Shown here one piece after another: positions 1 to 12,700 of a stretch of 64,000 nucleotides of DNA. Both the position numbers and the translations under genes were made by a program. Location of the stretch: the NCBI GenBank assembly GCA_022605425.2, contig CM061255.1:1-64000 (forward strand). Reading direction: 5' to 3'. The number at the start of each line of letters is the position of its first letter. Within the stretch, counting starts at the first letter, position 1. The notes beneath the pieces were generated by a model. That model saw only the letters and a program-made list of their open reading frames with translations. It made no database searches and was not told where the DNA came from. The stretch is from Hamiltosporidium tvaerminnensis. Lineage: Eukaryota > Microsporidia > Dubosqiidae.

Positions 1-390
1 AACCCTAACCCTAACCCTAACCCTAACCCTAACCCTAACCCTAACCCTAACCCTAACCCTAACCCTAACCCTAACCCTAACCCTAACCCTAACCCTAACC
101 CTAACCCTAACCCTAACCCTAACCCTAACCCTAACCCTAACCCTAACCCTAACCCTAACCCTAACCCTAACCCTAACCCTAACCCTAACCCTAACCCTAA
201 CCCTAACCCTAACCCTAACCCTAACCCTAACCCTAACCCTAACCCTAACCCTAACCCTAACCCTAACCCTAACCCTAACCCTAACCCTAACCCTAACCCT
301 AACCCTAACCCTAACCCTAACCCTAACCCTAACCCTAACCCTAACCCTAACCCTAACCCTAACCCTAACCCTAACCCTAACCCTAACCCT
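1..390. repeat. Telomere, (AACCCT)65
   Basis: This is 65 uninterrupted copies of AACCCT, which is TTAGGG on the minus strand reading outward. The array stops abruptly at base 390 with no degenerate transition zone. It marks base 1 as a true chromosome end. TTAGGG is the common fungal and animal telomere repeat. Similar TTAGGG units recur inside the GLN4 gene of this window, in the opposite orientation. Confidence 0.98.
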
Positions 391-3300
391 TTTCCTAAAC
401 TATAAGTAATTTTAAGCATTGAAAAACATGTTAAGGAATGTAAAATGAATTTTTCTAACTTGAAATTAAATCCAAATGAAGTATGGAAATTCAGGGAGAT
501 TTATTTAAACCATTAGAAAAATAGTAAATAGGTTCGTCGATATCAAATTAATTGGTTTATCGTATAATTTAATGGAGGAAACTCAACCAGGTTATAAAAT
601 AATGTGTATGTAAAGGAAATAAGAATCGGTTTACACTTTCGCTTAATATATATTTATGAAAGTTAAGGAATATTGAATTATTTACTTTATACAATTCAGA
701 AAAAATATTTAATGCTAGCCTAATCTGTGAAAAAAACGTATGAGGAAGATCGGGAAAATTGAAGTATTTTTTCCCAATTTTAATAAAAAATGTCCGAAGT
801 AACTAAGGAAAAGTGCGAAGTAGTGTCCTTGGGATTCACAAAGAAGTATGTAACCTAAAGACAAAGACAGTTGACCTAATTTCGTATATCTAGGTTAAGT
901 CGAAATAAAGGCGGAAAGCTTACTAGTCAAACTTAGTTTCGAAGTTTCTTTTTTGGCTTTCTTCAATTTAAAAGATTCCCTCTGACTTTGTAAAGTCATT
1001 TTACAGTGGCTCTAGCTTTCATAAGGATGTTTATATAGATTAGAAACTAGAAGAGTAACTACTTCACCTTGTAGATCATTTAAAAATACAAAATTAAGAA
1101 ACTACACTTCTTTTTTAAAATTATCGTAAGTAAAATATTTTTATTCTCAAAATACGGAATGTTTTAACTAATTAATAGAAAAATGACTTGTTTTAGTAAT
1201 TTTTTAATTTTAAATATCTTAATATGTTTTTCCTATATCAAAAACCCATATGTGTTTTTAGATTTTTCAGAACACAAAACAAGAATCTAAAGAAATAAAA
1301 ATAAATTCCGATTTTTTTTCTAAAAAGGGAAACAAAATAGTATTTCCCAGGACTACAACACTGTGTCAGTTCTATACAAAATATAAAAGGTGTTTTTGTT
1401 TCTAATCTGAAATGAAAATCTGTATAGTTTCCAAACTTTAGTTATGGACTAATATAGTTTGGAAACTAAACGATATTAAATTCAATATATAGATGATCAA
1501 GATAAATTAAAACTGTGATGTGAATAATAATGGCGTTTTAATAATATTTCAAATGTAATTAAATACAAAATATTTTTTGGTAGAGTTGAATTTAAAGTAC
1601 TATTTTCAGATTCATAAAATGAAAAAATTTATATTTCTTATATGTTATTTTTTTCCATCTTTGTCTTTTAAATATATTTTTTTTTTGCTTAATTCTTCTT
1701 AATATATCTTATGATTACTGTCCCACATAAGAACCTACCTAAACCTATGAAAAAACTAAAGAAAAATTACTTTGTTTTCTTTGTAAAAAAATGACATGAA
1801 CAATTTTTGTGAGATAGTTAAAAAATAGAAATCAAAGCAATAATTGAATTCAGGTGTCTTTATATTTGCTTTAATTTTAGAGTGATTTTTGTGATAGTTT
1901 TAGATGAAAACAACACGTAAAAGCACCTTGAGAAGCTCAGTGCCTTGAAAGATAGAAATGTTTTGAAAAAGAATGAGTTGAAAAAAGAGTTGAGAGAAGT
2001 GATAACACTTTCTAAAATTTATCTTAAAAGAGATTACCACATAAATATATGCCCCGAAACTATATTCTCTTGAAATATTTAAATTTGGATAGCATAATGT
2101 GATAATTCTATTGTAAGATTTTAAATTAAATTACTGGAAAGAAAAAGATTCATTTATCAATTTATTAAATGCTTTTTTTGTTTTATAATTTATTTTTATT
2201 TTTTAATCTAAATTTGTTGAATTTTTTCTGATTTTCATAAAATAATTCTGAATTATGGTGTTCAAATAAAATAATGAATTAAATTTTATATTTCAAACGA
2301 TTATTAATTTTTTTATTGTTTTTAGTTGAATTTTATGCTAAGAAAACTGAAAATTAAATATATTTATTTATCATTTTTGTATATTTTAGTAAAATAAGTA
2401 TTTGTTAAGTAATAAAAATTATAAAAAAGAATAAAGGGAAATTCATCATATTTTTCAAAAAAATAATTTTAAAATCATTCTTGTATCTTAAGCGTTCAAA
2501 AAACAGAATCCTTATATATTTAATTAAAAATTACAAATTTGTTTAATTTTTATTTTATAAAACTACAAAAATCGAGTAGAATAATTATTCTTCCGATCTT
2601 AAGATATGAAGAAGGCTGATATATCCAATGTTTGATTTCCATTGGTAGTTTTGTATGGTATATTCTTATTTTAATTAATTTTAATTTGTGATTAAGTTAT
2701 TTAATAATTTTTCATTCTAAGTATAGCAAAATCCAATAAATTTTAATAAATTATACATTTAATCGTTAGAATAACCCTCACTTTGATTTAATTATATAAA
2801 ATAAATTGATTTATCATTTTAAAAGTGGTATACATATTTTTTAAGTTCTAAATATATTTAGTTTTCTTTTGAATTTCAAAATTTGTTAAAATAATAGAAA
2901 ATAGTAGAAATTAAAAAATGTAATAAAAAAAAAATTAAACTTTATTTAAAATATATCATACATGAATATATAGAATGTCTATATTTACAACAATTGTTAT
3001 ATTTTAAAGATTCATATCGAAATATATTTTTTTATGATTTAATTCGTTGATAAAATGAGACATATGTAAGATTTTATCTAATAATTATAGAACAAAAAAA
3101 AATAAGAACATAAGTTATTTATAAACCTAAAAATTCTACATTGTAAACATCTAAATAAAAGCTTTTTTAAAAAAAAATTAGAAGGTCAATCTTTTTATTC
3201 AAATTTCTGCTTGTACGGATATCATTCGATATTATGAGGTAAAGTATATGTGTGAAAATATTTTAGTTTGTTGTTAATTAAAGTTTTGAGGTAGTAGTAT

Positions 3301-3973
3301 TTCAGTTAGTTGACCTGTACTAAATTTATATTTTTGTATGCGAAAGGCGTTTTATCTGGAAGAAATTGATATAATGTCTAAAATATTCTAATTTATATAG
3401 AAAAATATAAATATAGTTGTTGAAAAAAAATAAAAGAAATTTTAATAAAATTGAACTAGGTTAAGTTAACATAATATTTGGTATAAGATAAATTTAAATA
3501 ATTTTTTCTTCTCTGAGTATTTAAAAGTACGTCTCATAAGGCATTGTTAAAAATATGTACAAGAAAAAGTAGTAATTAAAGCTAATCTTTTATTTAAATA
3601 ACAAATAATATAACATTTAAATAAAGTAAATGTAGTTATACGAAATAATATTTTTAAGTATAATCACAATGCAGGGTAGTCTTGTAATATTTAAGTTCAC
3701 TTATATTTTTCTAAATTTACGTGAAGGGTTTAAAATAATAGTTCTATATATGCTAGTAATAATTTCGAGTAATTTATAATATATTTGATAATTATTGTGA
3801 TCTAAACTACTATTTATGCTTTACTTATGTATAATATGAAATTAAGGTTATTTATAGTTGTTAAAATATTAAATTTGTCTTTTATAGATAAAATTTTATT
3901 ATGTTTTAAATTATTTTACCTTCCATTCGTTTTTTACGTTTAATATTTTATTTTTTTTAATTGTTTATATTAA
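391..3973. other. Subtelomeric non-coding DNA
   Basis: About 3.6 kb of very AT-rich sequence directly inside the telomere. I see no open reading frame of convincing length on either strand and no tandem satellite. A slightly GC-richer patch around 780-1020 has no recognisable coding or RNA structure. It may hold decayed transposon sequence beyond recognition. Confidence 0.6.
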
Positions 3974-4389
3974 TTTTTTTCGATGACCTGGGACGGTATT
4001 GTGACAAAATACCATAAGACGTATGTTAAGAGACTGCAAATACCCATGAATGTAGAGGCATATATACAATCCATAGTTCTCAAGAAGACAGTCGAAACAA
4101 TTTCTTTTGATCGACGAAGAGGACTTGAGTCTGGTCCAAATGCCGAGGAGAGCTGGGAGAGAGCATCATTAAGTGTTATTTTAGGAGCTGAGGTGCATAA
4201 ACAACCAATACCCCCTTTAAAGCAAGTAGACAACGAGGAAGATGATGTTAAAACGGAAAATACAAAAAATATTTTACCCCTTATTTGGATGGTATAACCA
4301 CAGCAAAGGAACCATCAACTAATACAAATGAAGAGTTTGAGTTCGAGGAAGAAATAGAAGTGGTTAAAATGGTGGAAAGAATTATTTAG
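3974..4389 (+). mobile_element. R2-like non-LTR retrotransposon, C-terminal relic
   Basis: The reading frame opens right after a TAA at 3971-3973. It has an ATG at 3983 and runs 104 codons to a TAA at 4295-4297. Past that stop another frame continues the acidic tail (TTAKEPSTNTNEE...) to a TAG at 4387-4389, so the piece carries a frameshift. The protein has motifs MTWDGIVTKYH, QSIVLKKT and ISFDRRRG. From memory these are typical of the end of the restriction-like endonuclease polyprotein of microsporidian R2-type elements. Two other relics in this window (8464-9700 minus, 63081-63365 plus) align to it or to the segment just before it. Its GC content is well above its flanks. It is 5'-truncated, as is usual for LINE insertions. 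Family assignment is by motif recognition, not a search. Confidence 0.7.
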
Positions 4390-5901
4390 AAAAGAGAAAA
4401 ATTTGTTAACCCAGAATTTTATTAAATAAATTACTAATTTATAGTTAATTTTATGATAAAATTTTTCGCAATTACCATAATTCTAAGCATTTTTTGGGTT
4501 TTTAAATAGGTAATTTGTTTATTTTATTGTTTGAATACAAATATTTTAAAAAATATCTTAAACACTTTTTTAATAAATTTGAGCTCTATGTACATGACAA
4601 ATCATCTTTGTAGTTATAATATCGAATTCATATACATAGAGTAAATACGGTGAGCTTTATAAATATAATTTTGTTTAAATTTAAAGAAGTCTATAATTCT
4701 ATTTTGCAAACAAATTTTTTTAAAATTTCAGTTGATTAAAATTGTAAAAAACTAATTTGAAACCCAATTAGAATTATATACTTTAAAAAAACATTCTTGC
4801 GCTTCATAAATTCTTACAATCTTTGTTTAAATATTCTTTTTGATGAATTCTCGTGTTTTAGTTGAATTATTTCACAGTGCGCAATTAGATTAAATGGTAA
4901 ATTATCTTGATAATAACGACTCGATTAAAAATTTATTCTTAGGTTTCATAAACTGTGTTTATATTTCATTCAATTGGTTTTCTTCAGTTCACACCAAATG
5001 TATATATTTTTTTTGAAAATTTTAATTAGACTAGAGGTATATAAATTTCCGAATTATTTCTTGACTTTCAAACCTTCTTGAATTTTATTAAACCTTATAT
5101 TTGATTCAATTCTCAATTTTATCAAATTTGTAAAATATACTCATTTAATGAAAATTTATAGAATATGAGTTTTTTATAATAAGTTTTGACTATTAATGAT
5201 GCAGGTATGTCAGTTTTGGGCTTACTAAAATCTATAAAAAGTTTCATACATCTGTTTTGTTTAAAAGATTTTATTTAAAATTAGTTTATAGAGATATGGT
5301 TGAGTATTTTTTTCATTGGTAATTCTTATCAATTTGATTGAGCCATTCCCCCTTTTTTATATTTTGTTTTATTCTAAAATTTATTCTAGGTTTTTTTTTA
5401 TCGGTACTATTATATAAAATTATTCGTTCGATATTTTCTAAAATGAATCCTTAACATTTTCCCTTTGATAAATATTTGAATTATATTAGAGCATAATGTC
5501 TCATGGTTTTGCATTTGACACCTAGTAAGCTCTTTTGCTGCGGATTATATTTCGTCTTGAATAAAGTCTTTTCGAAAGCTTTAAAAAATGATCTGGTTAT
5601 TTGTTTAAGAATTTTATTGGTATTATATATTTATCTTTTCTTATTTACAGATATAAAGATTCATTCTAAAATAGTTTGCGAAAGTACATTATCAATCCAA
5701 TATAGAAGACCTTATTGAAATAAAATTAATAAAAAAGACCAAAATTAGTATTCCAAGATTGTATATTCGGAAATTAAAAGTATATAGATTTTTTAAAAAC
5801 AAAAAACGATTAGATATAAAAAATTTAGAATTTATTAGAAACCTCGAAAATACCTGTTTATTGATTTAAATCTTAAAATAAATAGATCTTGATCATTTTT
5901 A
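4390..5901. other. Intergenic, nothing recognised
   Basis: AT-rich spacer. A 71-codon open frame at 5503-5718 (+) is hydrophobic, unlike any family here, and lacks an upstream CCC motif. I do not call it a gene. Confidence 0.5.
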
Positions 5902-6336
5902 TTACCTGCAATTCTTGTAGATATTTAATCCTAATAAATAAATGTAGAAAATGCAAGAATTAATATTAGAAGATATTTCTTGATGGTCTAAACTCTCAAA
6001 ATTCAAGATCGATAAAGCAATTCTCTGTAAAAAATCTCTTATATCCCGTAAACATTCTGGATAATCAATATCAGAAATTGTAAACTCGCTATACAGATTC
6101 TTTAAACTAATCTCAAAGTTTTTCAATAAATTTTTCTTTGAAATATGATCCATGATTTTGGAAAAACTTGTATATATATCATAAGATTTATTATACTCTT
6201 TTTTTGAAAGTAACGCTAATACATTTCCTATTCTAGAATACAATTCACCACATAAAGATAAAGAATCATCATATATATAATGATAAAGGGGTAAAATAAT
6301 TATACGATAGAATTCATCATCTAATCCCAAAATCAC
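5902..6336 (-). pseudogene. C-terminal part of the same frameshifted gene
   Basis: This 144-codon frame begins with GTG, not ATG, and overlaps the stop of the upstream part by a few bases. Its first residues align without a gap to the interior of the paralogue at 25593-25829 (LPLYHYIYDDSLS against YPLYYYIYDNSLS, then MDHIS / VDHIS). It is therefore the C-terminal third of one gene rather than an independent gene. It is rich in Leu, Ile and Ser and mostly helical. No catalytic motif is seen. The final 30 residues (YIYLLGLNIYKNC) are hydrophobic and could anchor the protein, but this is weak. Confidence 0.65.
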
Positions 6337-7592
6337 TTTTTTCCTGCCATAAATAAATAAGTAAATTCTAATAAATAAACTGTAATGAATCTTTTCGACA
6401 TAGCAATACCATTCTTAAAACCAAAACATATCTGTATAAGTATTATCTTTAATGGAAGTATTTCCAAACCAATTTTATATTCATAAGAAAGATTTTTGTA
6501 CGCCTCTAATAAATTATCATTTGAAAGATCTCTGAATTTTTTTATTTTTGTTTTAAGATTATCAACTTTGATAAGAAGTACTTCAAAAAGAAATAGAACA
6601 TATAAAAAATATTCTTCCTCAATATGATCAGTTATATTATCTTCAAATAAATGAAAAAATATCATGAACTCATAAAAAATTAAGTGACTTTTATATTTTT
6701 TACTTTCTTCTTTTATATTCTTAAATTTAAACCTAAATAAATTTTCTTGTAATTGCCTTTCTGTGGAAGTTTTTTTATATTGCATTTCGTAAACTCGAAT
6801 TTTTTCCGAACATTCAATTATTTTTCTCAAATCCTTAATATTATCGCCTTCTTTTATATAATTTAATTCTCTGATTAATATTTCTTCACTACTGATTCTT
6901 AAAGAATTATAACTTTGACTTCTGAAATTTTTATCTGAAACAGCTGTAAAAACATTTTGAGCTTGGCCTCGTAAAATCTTTAAATTGTCTTCCAAATTCA
7001 ATTTCCCCTTGATATTTGTAAAAAATGATTTTCTATCATTGCGTATTCTATATATGTAGCTATCAATCGTATCGGTGATATTTTTCAAATAAATTTCATG
7101 TGTATTTATCGCATTTTCATCTATATGATTCTCACGCAAGCTTAATGATAAATCTAAGGGTTTGGATATAAATACTGGTTGGTCAAGCAAGCTTTTTAAA
7201 AAATCGTTTTTTGCGGCTTCTCTAATCTCTGGTTTCTCATCAAATGTATTATCTATTGCTGGATTGATTAGAATCGTACTATCATATTCTTTAACACTGG
7301 ATTTTTGTTTTTTTTCATCTGATTGGAATTTGAATTGCCTCTCCCATAGATCTTTGTGAGATGGATCATTGATATTGTCATTACACTGAAAAACGTATCC
7401 TTCTGACTCATATTTTGTTGTTTTGTTTCCAATGAGCATTTCTTCTTCTGTATTTTTTACTTCCATCATTTCAGCGAGTTCGTTATCATACCATCTGATT
7501 ACAGTATATTCATGCTCTTGTTGTACTCCCAGTTGTCTTGCACAAAAAATATATAAAGTGATTGCACCGAGAAATATCATCATTGTTTGCAT
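6333..7592 (-). CDS. Secreted subtelomeric-family protein, upstream part (frameshifted gene)
   Basis: Unknown function. I start it at the ATG at 7592. The open frame extends upstream only through a TTG, and a CCC motif lies about 15 bases before this ATG. The N-terminus (MQTMMIFLGAITLYIFCA) is a good signal peptide, so the protein probably enters the secretory path. The rest is hydrophilic, then strongly helical, with no domain I recognise. The frame stops at TGA 6333-6335 within the sequence for MAGKK, in a run of six A. One extra base would continue into the open frame 5902-6336, which aligns with the same part of a paralogue at 25337-27075. So the true product was about 560 aa. The paralogue shares the blocks DTIDSYIY / NTIDSYIY, NITDHIEE / NITDQIEE and IMDHIS / IVDHIS. 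The break may be a real mutation, a read error in the A-run, or slippage. Confidence 0.7.
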   Translation of the reverse strand: MQTMMIFLGAITLYIFCARQLGVQQEHEYTVIRWYDNELAEMMEVKNTEEEMLIGNKTTKYESEGYVFQCNDNINDPSHKDLWERQFKFQSDEKKQKSSVKEYDSTILINPAIDNTFDEKPEIREAAKNDFLKSLLDQPVFISKPLDLSLSLRENHIDENAINTHEIYLKNITDTIDSYIYRIRNDRKSFFTNIKGKLNLEDNLKILRGQAQNVFTAVSDKNFRSQSYNSLRISSEEILIRELNYIKEGDNIKDLRKIIECSEKIRVYEMQYKKTSTERQLQENLFRFKFKNIKEESKKYKSHLIFYEFMIFFHLFEDNITDHIEEEYFLYVLFLFEVLLIKVDNLKTKIKKFRDLSNDNLLEAYKNLSYEYKIGLEILPLKIILIQICFGFKNGIAMSKRFITVYLLEFTYLFMAGKK

Positions 7593-8463
7593 TAATAAGT
7601 TTAAGGGTTTGTGCAAAATTTATCTTCTAAAAACTTTAATAAAGATTTAATTAAATCTTGATCAAAAAAAATAGTGATGTGTGTCAAATCTTTTAATTAA
7701 AATTTTAGTGAATAAATTGTTTTCATGTGAACTTTTCTCTAGTATTTCATTTTTAGACAATCATTGTTCTTCAGACTCTGCACATTTTTTCTGGATGGTA
7801 TCATAAATATATTTATGTTTTAGATATTTAATTTTACCTCGAAATCATAATATATATTTTCTTTTCTTAGTTATTTTTATATTTTTCTTTACTTCATGAT
7901 TGATTCCGAACTTAATCTTCTTCTCTGATTAAAAAAAATAATTTAAATTTTTATACTTTAATAAAGAATGTTCTATTTGTAATTAAATTTATAAGAGAAA
8001 CGCAAATATTTATTTTTAGACCTTTTTTCTTTTTATTTCTGCCAATATTCAACAATTATTTGGAATGGTGATTTTTTGAGTTTATATTTTGTTTGTTACC
8101 AACTGATGTTTGGTGAATAAATTTTTAAATTATATTCAGAAAAATTACAGTTTTTTTATCAAAGAATCACATTATAAGCAAACTTAGACAAAATAAAAAT
8201 TCTCCTAAAATATTTTGATTTTTAAAATATATAAATAGAACTAAAGGAATTGCTTTGAAAAAATATTTTAATTAAAAACTTTGGTTAACAAATTTCCTCT
8301 GTTTTAGTCATTATTTAAACCGCTTATAAAATCATCTTCTCTTCCTAAAATCGACTCTTTGTTTATTTTTGGATTTTCGGCTTTTCCAGTGTGGCTAACC
8401 CATGCTAAAATAGACGATACGTTATTTTTCATATTTACTTACCTAACATGGCTTTCCTCGCTA
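7593..8463. other. Intergenic, nothing recognised
   Basis: AT-rich spacer upstream of the minus-strand gene ending at 5902. Only the CCC motif just before the ATG at 7592 is notable. Confidence 0.5.
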
Positions 8464-9700
8464 TTAATTTGTTTTAAATAAGTTGTAAATGTTTATGAAT
8501 CCTACGCTTATACGGACAATTGATGACGCTTTCATATTGCTCTCTTCGGCATTTAGTCTTTCATCAAGTTTTTTAATCGAACATAAAGATTCTTTCGAAA
8601 GCCTTTTTGGAAAATTTACTACGGAATCATGTCCTAAGTTAATCGATATTGGCAATTTTTTAATATGTACCTTGTAATATTAAATCATAAAGCATCTCAT
8701 ATTGCTATATAAGAACTTATTTCAACCCCGCGCTTATAAAGAGAGCATAACTCATTTTCTAATGAGTCATGTTTCCTAGTTTTTTACTGCTTCAATTTTT
8801 TATGATGAACCTTGTGAAAGAATTTCTATTTAAATGTGTGAAATGCTATTTAAACTTTTGTCTAAAATAAATACATCGGTTCGATTACGTATTTCACCTT
8901 CAATTTATTATGATTTTCCCATTGGTCTTAGCATACTCATTATTAAAAATTATTTTGAATAGTATCTCCAAATCTGTTGTTAAAACCATAAATTATATTT
9001 TTTGTACCCGATGAATATGTAATCATCGTATTAATTCATTATATTGTTTAATATAGTTGTGATCAAGTATTTTTTTTAATATCTTGTCATGAAATATCTT
9101 GTATTACTTCTTACATATGGTATTGACCTATCTTTTCTGATCACATGTTGCATTCCTCTTGTGGATATAACCGAACACTGTTTTATCATGTTTTTTTACA
9201 TTTTATCTCTTTAACTATCTTGAAGAATTATAAAAAGCTGCTAAATCATTATTTCTAGCATTATTTAACTGAGAATGATGTTTTTCGTTTTCTATCGAGA
9301 TATATAAAATAGCCGTTGAATCTTTTCGGATTTTCTGTATTTGTTTCCAAGGCTATCTCGTATTATATTTTGCGAACTATTTTATTTGTACAAGTTTGGA
9401 AGCTTATATATTATTATCTTTTAGGATTTCTGCTTTTATGGTAGAGAATTGGTTCATTGATCTTTTCACGAAAAAATAGGTTGGAAGATCATACTTCGTT
9501 TTTGACTCAACACTAGCTAAGAGCCTAAATTTTCACGGAAAGAGTATAGAACTTTTTTGCATCTTGGTATAGATGTAGTTTATTTTACTAAACTGCACAC
9601 AGAGAATTATATAACTTTAAAGAGTCAGCTTTTCGGGTCTAATAACTCTTATATAATAGTTTATTAAAGATATTCGGTGTGTTATTTACTCATAAATAAA
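8464..9700 (-). mobile_element. R2-like non-LTR retrotransposon relic, endonuclease end
   Basis: Reading the minus strand across several frames gives the R2-type C-terminus in correct order. A Cys/His segment lies near 9180-9000 (ATCDQKR, then LDHNYIKQYNELIR). A nuclease motif of PD-(D/E)XK type follows near 8905-8840 (RNRTDVFILDK, with the P of the usual RPD changed to T). Next is KTRKHDSLENELCSLYK near 8790-8730. Last is the block KESLCSIKKLDERLNAEES (8464-8655), which aligns to the 3974-4389 relic. Stops and frameshifts break every segment, so it is long dead. Similarity probably continues to about 9700 (KRSMNQF), but that part is uncertain. The reverse-transcriptase core is not recognisable further on. 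Confidence 0.65.
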
Positions 9701-12700
9701 ATTCTTGTAATCAGTTTTGTGCGAAAAATTTTTCGGTTTCTATCAATTTAAATTTTAATTCCTCCAATGACTAGGATTTGGGATTCCTCTGCTGCCTGGC
9801 ACTTTTAACGAAAAATAATTCTAATCTAAGAGATATTATTCATTCCTCTTTTCATTTTACCAATTCTATTTCATAAAAAAATAAAAAATCACTTTGTTAC
9901 TAAAATGTATGTTTTTTAACTAAGAATAAAAGTTATAATCACAACTTCTAGTTTGAAACATCTGTATTAGGATATGTTTATAATATTAAAACTATTGAAA
10001 TGAAATAGTTATATATCGCATTTTTTAATTGTCTAGTTTGCAGCGTCTAAAACATTATTGTAAGATATGTGAAATAATTAGACAATCAAATGATATTGAC
10101 CTATTTTCATACACATTTCAAATGCTAAAAAATAAATAAATCAAAACGAATAAATCATTCTATTTATGTTGAGGTGATTTGAGATTTTCCACTTTGTCTA
10201 AATGGCTTGAAATATATTTCGTTTAAAATCGAAATTTTTTTAAACCTTTATTAAATTTTGTTTCAAATTAAGTCGTCTTTGAAATTAAAATTTCAAAAAG
10301 TAAAATACAAATCTATAAAACAGGTGAATTAAATTTTTTTAGTTAAATAATGAAGAAGAGGTGTTTAAATTTGATTAATTTGAATTAAAAATTCAATTTA
10401 TCGTTCATAAATGACCAATGAAAAAAAAAATGGATTATCTAAAAAAGGAAAATTTATTTTTAACAAATAGATATTCTGGAAACATAATATGCTTTTTTAA
10501 TTTATCTCATAAAATTTAAAAAAATATCAAACTCATGTTTTTATTAAATTTAATATGTTATGCTACAGCTCTCCTGGAATTTAAATATACTGATATTTCA
10601 GAGGATACAAAACGAAAAATATTGTGCATGTTGTAATTTATTTTAAAATTAATGTTAAATTCGAATGAAAAAAATGTTTTTCTATATTAATCAAGGAGTT
10701 TATACCGCTGGAAGGGAAAAATAGCTAAAATCATAAGTTTTATATGAGAATAATTTAGACAAAATAAATATTTAGACTATCATTCTTTTTTAATATGTTT
10801 TACAACTATTATTTTTTCTATTGTATATGTTGGTAAAACAAAGAATTCAAAGCAAAAAAATATAGACAAAAACTTAATTTAATTTAATTAATTATGTAAA
10901 ATTCTCAGAAAAATACAAAGCATGCAATAATACTACCGAAATTCGAAATTATGCCTAGGATATCACATTTGAAAAAATCAATGGCATTATCATAATAACC
11001 CTGTTTTAGGAAACTGTGCAATTAATCATCTAAGGCGCCGTTCGATATCCAGGATCAACATGACCGTATCGATTGTAAGATACTAAAAAATATGAGATAT
11101 TGAGCAAAGATCCTGTTAATCTTTGTTTTAATGATTAGGTGGACTAAACTATTTATTGCAACATCTGAAACTGTTTTGTTTTTTTTTAACGCCAAAATAT
11201 CGTTTTTATGTCAAAAGATAGGTAAAGGATGGTAATAATGTAAAATTTGAAAAATATGTCATAAAATTAGTGTAAAATTTATAAAAGAATTAACGGGTAC
11301 TTGTGAATTGATAAGAGATTAAATTTATAACGATTTTATATTATCTTGTAAAAAAATGGCTGAATATAATTTAAAATACTTGTTGTAAACATGTTAAAAA
11401 TTGAATCTGGTTTGACAAAATTTATTTTTATATAACTGGCGTTCATTATAATAACAAATTAAGAAATTCAAAAATTTCAATCAAGTTTGAGGAATATTTA
11501 TTAATAAGACGAATTTTATAAGTCTAAAGAGTTTGAATGAATTCTTGAATATAATAACTAAAAATGAATTTCATGATAATTTTTCTTCGGCGCTAGCTTT
11601 AAAAGTATTGTGGTTTAAGGGTCATAAATTCAAAGAAAGAACCGATTTTTAGAATTATTATTGAAATTTATTTTAGCGATGTTTTAAAAAAAAGAATCTG
11701 AAAAAATGAATATTTCGAGAATTTAAAAAAAATGAAAATGTCTTTTATTAGACAGTAAAAACATATCTTGATCAAAGAAATCTATAAAATAATAAAAATT
11801 TAGTTTTGGACCTTTATTTTTATGCCTTTTACTTCAAACTTCGAAATTATGTGAAATCTTATCTTTTTTAAATATTTTAATCAAGAATATTTTTAAAAAC
11901 TTCTTAAACAACTAGATAAAGGAAAAATTAAAAAATAAACAGAAGAATCTTTTGAGAAATAGAAAACTCTTTTTTATATGTTTTTGAACGAGAAATCATG
12001 ATCCTTGGCCGGAGGAAAAAAATAAAAATTTTATAATTTTAGTACCCATAAGATAAAATGATCTTAAGGAGCGAAAATGCAAATATTTTAGAATTAAAGG
12101 GTTTCTACCCTATGTTTTATAATCAACCACATTAATTGCGGGGGCTATGACGGTATATATTTGTATATCTACAAGAAAAAGTGAATCAAATATTTTGATA
12201 TCTGATTCCGTTCATTATCAACGGAATGCATAATAGAAAATTAAAAACAAAAGAACCTTAAATTAATTAAAAAATCATATATGTTCGCATAAAAGCAAAT
12301 ATATTTGTCACATATATTATTTACGGAATATAAACTATTTTCCTTTGTTATTCTGATATGTTTTACCATCATTCTATCAATTTTTTTTTAAAATTTGTAT
12401 TCTATAGAATATATACAAAATAGCATTTTAATTAACAAAAAAATAATTTAAATTTGTTAATAGTAAATTGATATGAAAATCAACTGAATTTGTGAATTGT
12501 TTAGTATTGGCTGCTTTGCTTAAATTTTCATGTACATTTTAATATAATATTATTTGTAATTCGTATATTCGGTTTACAATCTGTAATTTGCTAAAAATTC
12601 ATTTTAAGTAAACATTGAAGGCAACAGCAATCACTTTTTACTTTTAGTTTGTTCAATCTTTGATAAATATCTTGCTACTACAAGTGTTTTATTTCTTATT

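Noticed and set aside
3970-4233. 87-codon frame on the minus strand over the R2-like relic
   Set aside because: It is the antisense of the plus-strand frame whose protein motifs fit the R2-like family.
8489-8677. 62-codon plus-strand frame
   Set aside because: Antisense of the minus-strand R2-like relic; the mirrored frame at 3970-4233 shows the same antisense resemblance.
8870-8900. GGTTCGATT resembling a tRNA B box
   Set aside because: It falls within the R2-like relic and no cloverleaf can be folded around it.
10990-11090. Possible extra copy of the interspersed repeat (TAACCCTGTTTTAGG)
   Set aside because: Similarity is limited to about 15 bases; the rest does not align.
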